Assembly: GCA_020631735.1 (NCBI GenBank)
Contig: CM036160.1
Coordinates: 5,316,407-5,380,406 of the forward strand
DNA length: 64,000 nucleotides
Source: Saccharum officinarum
Taxonomy: Eukaryota; Streptophyta; Magnoliopsida; Poales; Poaceae
Direction: 5' to 3'
Below are positions 57,631-64,000 of this stretch, one piece after another. Position numbers and translations under genes: made by a program. A model generated the notes under the pieces. That model saw nothing but the letters and a program-made list of their open reading frames with translations, ran no database searches and was not told the DNA's origin. How positions within the stretch are numbered: the stretch's first letter is position 1; every line of letters starts with the position of its first letter.

Positions 57631-57847
57631 GCTCCAGTAGTGTAAGTAGAACTCTGATTTAGGTTGTTTCTCCATCAAGGTACTTTAAAAAATTCATTAA
57701 AAATTGAATGTCGAATGAAAAATTGATCAACTAAAAAGTTATAAATTTTTACTATGCTCCACCTATTTTAGAGGTAGGCCAAATTGTCAGGCATCGTCTC
57801 TAAAAAATGATTTCTAGAGTCTAGCTAGCTCAGAAACCATTTTAGTG

Positions 57848-58411
57848 ATAAGGAACATGGCAAGGTTTTGATGGACTGATGACACATACTTTTTATAGAA
57901 TATTTGGAATTTAAGGAACAACACACTTTCTAGAATGCGAGTATGCAACCAGGGCTGGACAAAAAGCTCGTTAAGCTGGCTCGGTGGCTCGGTACAAAAG
58001 TGCTCCGATTGGACTCATTTATCTTTTAAAATGAAAATGACTTGATTTGAACGACTTTCAACTTCGGCTCGGCCTTTGGCTCGGCTCGTTAGGCTCATCG
58101 TGAAGTTGGGTCTTAAACAATGCAGGAAATAATGATGAATAAGATTATACAATTTCTAGCTCGAAAAAAATACGGTTGGCTCGATATCCAGCCCTTATGC
58201 AACCCAGGAATTCATTGGTGTTCTTTCAAGGCTTTTGTATTTTTGGAATATTGGAGCAGCATTTGAGGGTTTTTTCCCAACGCTTTGTTGTAGTGTGTCA
58301 TTGACTCTCTACGTGGTTCTTTCTCTCTGTTGTCTTGCTTCTCATGGCAAGTAGGGTAGTGGTGATGGTGCCCTCATACATGCGGGCCTGCTCTGATCTC
58401 CGTCTAGCTCG
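57848..58411. other. Gene-free DNA between two CACTA-like ends
   Basis: No gene or obvious repeat. GCTCGGCTCGTTAGGCTC-type words near 57990-58110 recall retroelement LTR text but are too short to classify. Confidence 0.4.
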
Positions 58412-58620
58412 CACTATGTAGAAAACGATTTCTAGCAACGGCATCCTTTTTTTTACCCCTACAAATTGTTCTCAAACGAGCCACCCCTGCAAATCGATTT
58501 GAAGAGGCGGTTGTGTTTTTAGCCACCCCTACAAATGACGTCTATTTATAGGGACGACTCAATATCTAGCCGCCCCTACAAATGGCGGCTCTATATTGAG
58601 GCACTCCTATAAATAGACGC
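58412..58620. mobile_element. Left end of a third CACTA-like element
   Basis: CACTATGTAGAAAACGATTT begins at 58412 and is followed by repeated CCGCCCCTACAAAT-type subterminal words on both strands (58480-58620). This is a CACTA-like terminus distinct in motif from the TTTGCCGAGAGCC family. The other end was not found before F-box E. Confidence 0.5.
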
Positions 58621-58639
58621 CGAATATTTAAAATAAAAT

Positions 58640-59830
58640 ACTAAAATTTGAATTTTTTAAAATGATATTGAATGGAGAAATGACCAAAATAAAAGTTGTA
58701 CATCTCAAAAAGTTATGAATCTTTGTTGTTAACAACTTTTCTATTTGAATTCATTTGATGCTTTAAAATATTGTTTGAAATTTAATTTCAAATTGTTGAT
58801 GAACACTTATTTCACTTTTTAATCTGTGGCTAAAACTTGTAACTAGTCTTTCTCCCTCATATTAACTGCAAATGTGATGGTTTTTTCTAAAATTTTCTAA
58901 AATTATTGTCTATCAAGATATTTTGTTCTTACTGCTACTCTTTTTGGTCATCTTTTCTCGTGTACATTTCAAAATTTGAATTTAAAAAATGACAACTTTG
59001 AACGACATTTTGAAACATCAAACGATTTCGGCTGAAGAAGTCATGAACAAAAAAGTTGTATAGCTCATCAAGATGTATAATTTTTGTTTTGGTCATTTTT
59101 TCATATGACAAAGTGAAAGTAACATTGTTCACAAATCTTACATATCTCTCGTAGTTTATGAAACTACAAGAGAGATATATAAGATTTGTGATCAATGTAG
59201 AACCACCATGTCGGATGAACATTTGACCAAATGAACAAAATAAACTTTTTAGATCTTGAGAAGTTATAGAATTTTGTAGTTGACAACTTTTTTGTTTGAA
59301 TTTATTTTGTCAAGGAAAACTACGTTTGAATTTATTCAATTTGAAATTTGAATTTTTCAAATGACCTCGGATGGAGAAACAACCAAAATAAACTTTGTAG
59401 ATCCTGGGAAGTTATAAAACTTTGTAGTTGGTAACTTTTTGATTTCAAATCATCTTGTCATGCAAAATTATGTTTGAATTTTAAAAAATTCAAATTCACA
59501 TTATGTAGTTGACAACTTTTTAATTTGAAATCATCTTGTCATGTAAAACTACGTTTGAATTCCTTAAATTTAAAATTCAAATTTTATAAACGACCTCGGA
59601 TGGAGAAACTATCTAAATGAAAATTGTAGATCTCAAAAAATTATGAAACATTGTAGTTGACAACTTTTTGATTTGAAATCATCTTATTATGCAAAACTAC
59701 GTTTGATTTCTCAAATTTAAAATTCAAATTTTCTAAACGACCTCGGATGGATAAACTCTCTAAATGAAAGTTGTAGATCTCGAAAAATTATAAAACTTTG
59801 TAGTTGACAACTTTTTGATTTGAATTCGTT
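58640..59830. repeat. Degenerate tandem repeats of ~120-150 bp
   Basis: GACCTCGGATGGAGAAAC recurs near 59365, 59590 and 59741. TTGTAGTTGACAACTTTTTG recurs near 59275, 59430, 59505, 59650 and 59800. The unit includes AAGTTGTAGATCTCGAAAA and CATGCAAAACTACGTTTG. They sit just behind the CACTA-like end at 58412, so they are probably its interior. They reach to within about 200 bp of the F-box E start. Confidence 0.75.
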
Positions 59831-60035
59831 TAGGGCCTAAAACAATCAATTTACACTCAGTTTAGTATAAATTATTATATAAATATATATTATAATAAAA
59901 TTTAATACTAAAACTGCCGAGAAGGACACCAATTCTATCGCTCTCATCCACGACCGCCCAACCCATCGAATCGAGGCGAGAAAAAGAAAAAAAACCCAAG
60001 ACCTAATCCTCGGCGCCGCCGACTTATCGAGCGCC

Positions 60036-61177
60036 ATGGCGACGCTGCCTGCAGATCTGACCGACGATCTCATCGAAGAGCTCTTCCTGCGCCTCCCACC
60101 GGAGGACCCCGCGAGCCTGGTGCACGCCGCCCTGGTCTGCAAACGCTGGCGCCGCATCCTCGCGGACAGTGGCTTCCGCCGCCGGTTCTGCGAGCACCAC
60201 CACTGGAGGCCCCCGTTGCTGGGATACTTTGGCTACGGCCCGACAACAGCAACCACGCGGGTCTTGTTCACACCCACCCCTCCTCTTTTCGGCCCCGCAA
60301 CGCCGGCCACAGCTTCATGAAAGCGCTCGACTCCCGTCACGGCCGCGTCCTCATCTCCCACGTCAGCTCGCGGCAGGACCCCTCGGCCTGCCGCCTCTCC
60401 GTCTGGGACCCCATGACTGGCGACCTGCTGAGCTTGCCCAGGTTGCCACAGCGGAAGCCCCTGCCCAGTGTGTACAACTTCACCTGGAATGCGGTGGTGC
60501 TCTGCACCTCGAGCGGCCTCATCAGCACCCGCCTCCGCTGCCGGCTGCGACTGCCACTGCCACGGCAGGCCTTTCCTCGTCGTCTTCATCGGCACCTCGA
60601 AACTGGAGGTGTATGCCTACGTCTACTCATCGCAGGCTGGTGCGTGGAGCCACACAACCTCTGTTGCACGGGACACCTTTGAGCCCCTTACCTCAACACG
60701 TTTGGATCATCCTGATGTTAGAGCCAGCGCGGTGGCTGGGGATGCAGTATACTTCAAGCTTTTCCAAAACAATGTTAGAATCCTCAAGTACGATTTGGGT
60801 GCGCAGGAAATCAGCTCGGTCAACCTACCAGATAAATGCCAAGGGCCTCGAATTCTGCTTCTCACGGCTACAGAATATGGTGGATTATTGGGAGTTGCCA
60901 CTGTGGACAAGTCAAGGATTGATCTATGGTGGTCAAGGGAGGCTGGTCCGGATGGAGGTTTCAGATGGGAACCACCTCAAGTCATTGAGCTCCAGCCAGT
61001 GCCCCATGCTAATCCGAAATCCGTCTATGTGGTTGACATTGTGCATAGCCTTGGTGCCATTATCATCAGGGCACATGATGGGGTATTCAGTCTTGATATA
61101 GAGTCTAAACGGATGACCAAGCTATGTGAGGACAATTTTAATGTTTTGTTCCCTACATGAGCTTCTGCACTCCAGGT
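60036..61177 (+). pseudogene. F-box copy E, two frameshifts, truncated by an assembly gap
   Basis: The start GAGCGCCATGGCGACGCTG and leader match copy D. The F-box is intact (LTDDLIEELFLRLPPEDP, then LVCKRWRRILADSGF). The frame is lost near 60290 and stops at 60318-60320. The next ~230 bp matches D in a second frame (SRHGRVLISHVSS, LSVWDPMTGDLLSLPRLPQ), and near 60530 the original frame returns (FLVVFIGTSKLEVYAYVYSS through IVHSLGAIIIRAHDG) to a TGA at 61158-61160. The two indels are in opposite directions. As read, only a 94-aa F-box-only protein would be made. The donor TCCAG/GT sits against the gap and exon 2 is missing. True pseudogene or assembly errors beside a gap are both possible. 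Confidence 0.75.
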
Positions 61178-61277
61178 NNNNNNNNNNNNNNNNNNNNNNN
61201 NNNNNNNNNNNNNNNNNNNNNNNNNNNNNNNNNNNNNNNNNNNNNNNNNNNNNNNNNNNNNNNNNNNNNNNNNNNNN
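61178..61277. other. Assembly gap of exactly 100 N
   Basis: A run of 100 N bases, the conventional placeholder for a gap of unknown size. It begins right after the F-box E splice donor and ends where the duplicated 2.7-kb segment starts. Confidence 1.
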
Positions 61278-64000
61278 GCAGGTCTGCTCCAGAGTCTGAA
61301 GATGTGTACCATTGTTGATTATCTCCAGGTCATAGGTTAGACCACAGGAGGATAGAGGCAAGGCCGGAGGGGAGTAGGTAATGTCCATGATAGGTGAGGC
61401 TGTGAAGGGCAGTGAAAATTGGTATGAGTCCGACATGAAAATTTTAGTAGGTCAGAAACTTGGGGCTGAGACTGCCCGACGCATTGGCCCGACCCAACTG
61501 TGTTTGTTAAATTTTCGGTGGGTCAGATCAGGTTCGTCGGGTCGGTGGGCCATGAACAAGTCTAATGGGAGAGGTGGCAGAGTAAGAAGCACAAAGGAGG
61601 AAGCGGAGAAAGAGAGAGGGAGCGATGCTGGGAGGAGTGAAGATCGAGAGAGGGATGACGGCTATGACTCAGATAGGAGTGGGGAGAGAAGGGTGCAAGT
61701 AATTTAGCATTATTGATGACCGATCGGGGGCCCTTGGCTAGTAGATTTGGGCCTCTTAAAAGACTTGCCTATAATATTCTTTATTTTTCAGGAATTTGGT
61801 GCGTTTGTCCTATTCTATAGTACAATGGTGTTTTGACTTTGTGATTTTGCACCTTCAATTTAAGGAAAAAAACCACCCCTGTTTTTTAATATTGTTAGGT
61901 CTAGTGTATTAAATGGCAAGAAAAGTAGAAAGGAAAATATGTCCACATGATAAAAACGAATATCCCAGCTTATCTTTTCACCTGGTCGGCCTCCTTAGTC
62001 CTTACCCATTTGTCTTCAACATTCGACCGAAGTACCGGACCAACCGTATGGGCAACATTATGCATTTCTTTCCACGGAGGAGCAAAACAGAAGGTAGCAG
62101 CCACCAATATGAACCGAGCAAGTAGCCCCGCTCACAGTGTTTTCACCTGATGATATTTTAGGGTCACTAACTTTACCTGACAATATGTGACATGTACCAG
62201 TATGTTGCCATGATAATATGTGACATGTCCTGATTGATTGATAATTACATGCAAGTTGTGTGATACTAAATTGTGTTTATATGGATTTTGACATAAATGG
62301 TGTCCAAATTTTGCAAAATCTCACAAAATTTCGTACATATTTTGCATAACAACAAAGCAAAGAGATAAAAATGTGTCTAGTTTTGATACCGACATCCCTA
62401 CTAAATTTGCCAAAAATGTTGATCTTGAAATAGAGGCAAAATCACAAAGACGTCAAACAAAAGAGGGGGTAAATTCACCTGGTTAATTTGTCTTTTCGTC
62501 AAAAAATTAATACCATTAAAGAGGACTTCATAAAATGGGGGCAAACGCAAGCTCAATCTTCCTTCATTTTCAAAATGTAGAGGTAAAATCATACAGTTTA
62601 AAAATGAGGGAAAATTACCATTTTTCTTTAAAACGAGGGCATGAAAACCAAAGCTCCTTATTTTTAGAGGTGGACTTTTTAAATAGTTTGTCTCTATTTA
62701 AAAGATTTTATATGAGACAATATTTGTTGGACTGCCTCCGTGAATGGGATAACAACTTCTAAAAATCGTTATTTATTTTTGGAGATAATCCTGAATATTT
62801 TTTGACCAACTCTAAGAAAGTATATATAAATCAATGGGGCGACTAGCGCTCGTCCATCTGGAACACGGCGTCCGTCTGGACACAGCTCCCACACCCGCGC
62901 CCGACGCAGGCAACTTCCTTCGCCCCGCACCAAATACCGCTCCGGAGGCGGCGTCTGTCCTAGACGGAGCTCCGCGCCTGCCCACATCGCATCTGCGCCC
63001 CGCGCCCGCCCTTATTGCGCACCAGCATCTAGAACCGTACCCCCGCGCCCGCACGTGTGAACCACGGCAGCGCCCCAGCAGCAGCAGTAGCACCAGGACT
63101 GCCGCGCCCATCCCGCGCCTGCAGGTGATGAACCAGGGCAGCGCCCTGGCAATAGCACTAGGCGGCAGTGGCAGGCTGCTGTCCACCAGCCACCAGTGCG
63201 CATTTCAACATGTGTAATACCCGGTCTACTTTTATAACATAAAGATGAAACATTTGTAATATACAAACTGAAACAGATGAAACATTTCAAACATCTGTGC
63301 ATAGCCATAGCAACATATGCAACATCTAGATCTACTTTTGTAACATAAATCTGAAACATCTGAAACACATGAAAATAAACACTTAAAACATGTGTGTGCA
63401 GTCACAGCAAAATATGTAATGTCCAGATGAAAACAATTGAAACAAGCGTCTAAACGTAGGCTTGAAACATACGTATATTTTCATTGCAACATATGAAACA
63501 CTTGAAAAGTCTTAAAACATCTGAAACACTTGAAACACGATATTGCCAACAGCCGTGGCCTACCTGGTGGGGACTACGGTAGCCAGCAAACTCAGGTTTA
63601 AGGGTACGTCGAGAGCAATGACCGGCGACCTCCTGGTGGCGCAGGATGGGGTGTGGCGCGCTGCGCGAGATTAGGGCGTGTGTAGCGTGGGATGTGGCAT
63701 GGCGGCGAGACAGGGTAGGCGGGCCGACGGCGCATCACGACTACTGCAGGTGGATGCGCAGCTGACGCGATGCTGCGGGCAGATGACGGTAGCGGTCTCG
63801 AGTGGGGAATGGGAAAACGTTCGGGAGTGGAAAATGGGTGTTGATTGTTGGGCCAAATCGATGCGTAGGCCAAAGAAGGGAGGCGTCCGGATCACACACC
63901 CGGACCGACGTCCTGATAAATCAAAGGCGCAGAAACTTACATGACCTGGGCCTATTTTATTATATATGGAGTTCGAGCCCACCAGCACACCATTTTAACG
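61278..64000 (+). repeat. Right copy of the 2.72-kb near-identical duplication
   Basis: Matches 40212-42935 with only three single-base indels seen, including the ~300-bp GAAACAT tract (63235-63540) and all the short frames. It holds no gene of its own. The window ends 49 bp before the point where the F-box D start codon would follow. Confidence 0.97.

Larger units (their letters stand above)
46203..57642 (+). mobile_element. CACTA (En/Spm) transposon, 11.4 kb, TAA target duplication
   Basis: It begins CACTACCAGAAACAG at 46203 and ends CTCCAGTAGTG at 57642, with TAA duplicated at 46200-46202 and 57643-57645. Subterminal arrays of TTTGCCGAGAGCC and its complement fill 46220-46515 and 56885-57630, with a further internal array at 47435-47775. 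The interior holds a TNPD-type transposase gene (50835-54456) and a Transposase_24-type gene (54598-56651), both plus strand and both decayed. It also holds a captured proline-rich exon and a large inverted repeat. The layout is that of an autonomous CACTA element which has lost activity. Clean ends and target duplication imply fairly recent insertion. Confidence 0.95.
45598..57847. mobile_element. Outer CACTA-like element, split by the 11.4-kb CACTA insertion
   Basis: On the left, TACTACAATAGG at 45598 is followed by AGAGGCGGCC-type subterminal words. On the right, TCTAGAGTCTAGCTAGC and CAGAAACCATTTTAGTG end at 57847, the reverse complement of CACTAAAATGG. Subterminal words such as TAGAGGCGG / TTTTAGAGG on both sides point to one older non-autonomous element of about 0.8 kb. 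The left terminal C has mutated to T, and a clean 3-bp duplication was not seen. The inner CACTA lies at 46203-57642. Confidence 0.45.

Noticed and set aside
61025..61436. Minus-strand frames running through the gap
   Set aside because: They consist partly of unknown residues from N bases and lie antisense to F-box E.

Overview
The window is nuclear DNA of a grass, most likely a panicoid such as sorghum, Miscanthus, sugarcane or maize. The signs are GC-rich first exons with GT-AG introns, a complete CACTA (En/Spm) transposon with TTTGCCGAGAGCC subterminal repeats, grass-type Helitron ends, an Athila-like Ty3/gypsy remnant and Mutator-like elements. No bacterial, organellar or viral genes, CRISPR arrays, tRNA or rRNA genes were recognised.

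The host-gene backbone is one local family of F-box genes, all on the + strand and in five states of preservation. A (2376-4090) is intact with two exons. B (22450-23458) has lost its F-box by an internal deletion. C (37184-38328) is a 3' stump beside a retroelement. D (42985-44118) has an intact first exon, but a frameshift cuts off its second exon. E (60036-61177) is frameshifted and runs into an assembly gap. F-box proteins are substrate adaptors of SCF ubiquitin ligases. A and B also share flanking DNA, so they come from duplication of a block of at least 3 kb.

The rest is transposon nests. 0.8-2.1 kb: duplicated Helitron 3' ends beside a subtilase pseudogene. 8-21.7 kb: a series of Helitron ends, mostly on the minus strand, including Helitron C (11017-15380), which holds a kinase scrap, a 562-bp tandem duplication and a 1.9-kb solo LTR with target duplication CCCTC; Helitron B (15381-19678), which carries a multi-exon condensin-II CAP-H2 fragment; and Helitron A (20132-21471). 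24.1-28.9 kb: a Pack-MULE-like element and a dead MULE transposase. 29.5-30.1 kb: degenerate telomere-like repeats. About 30.7-37.2 kb: an Athila-like element with gag and an env-position ORF but no pol. 46203-57642: an 11.4-kb CACTA element with TAA target duplication, both transposase genes (decayed), a captured proline-rich exon and a 0.9-kb inverted repeat. It sits inside an older CACTA-like element.

After a 100-N gap (61178-61277), 61278-64000 repeats 40212-42935 almost perfectly. That is either a very recent duplication or a second haplotype joined in by the assembly. The only genes likely to be active for the host are F-box A and possibly D.
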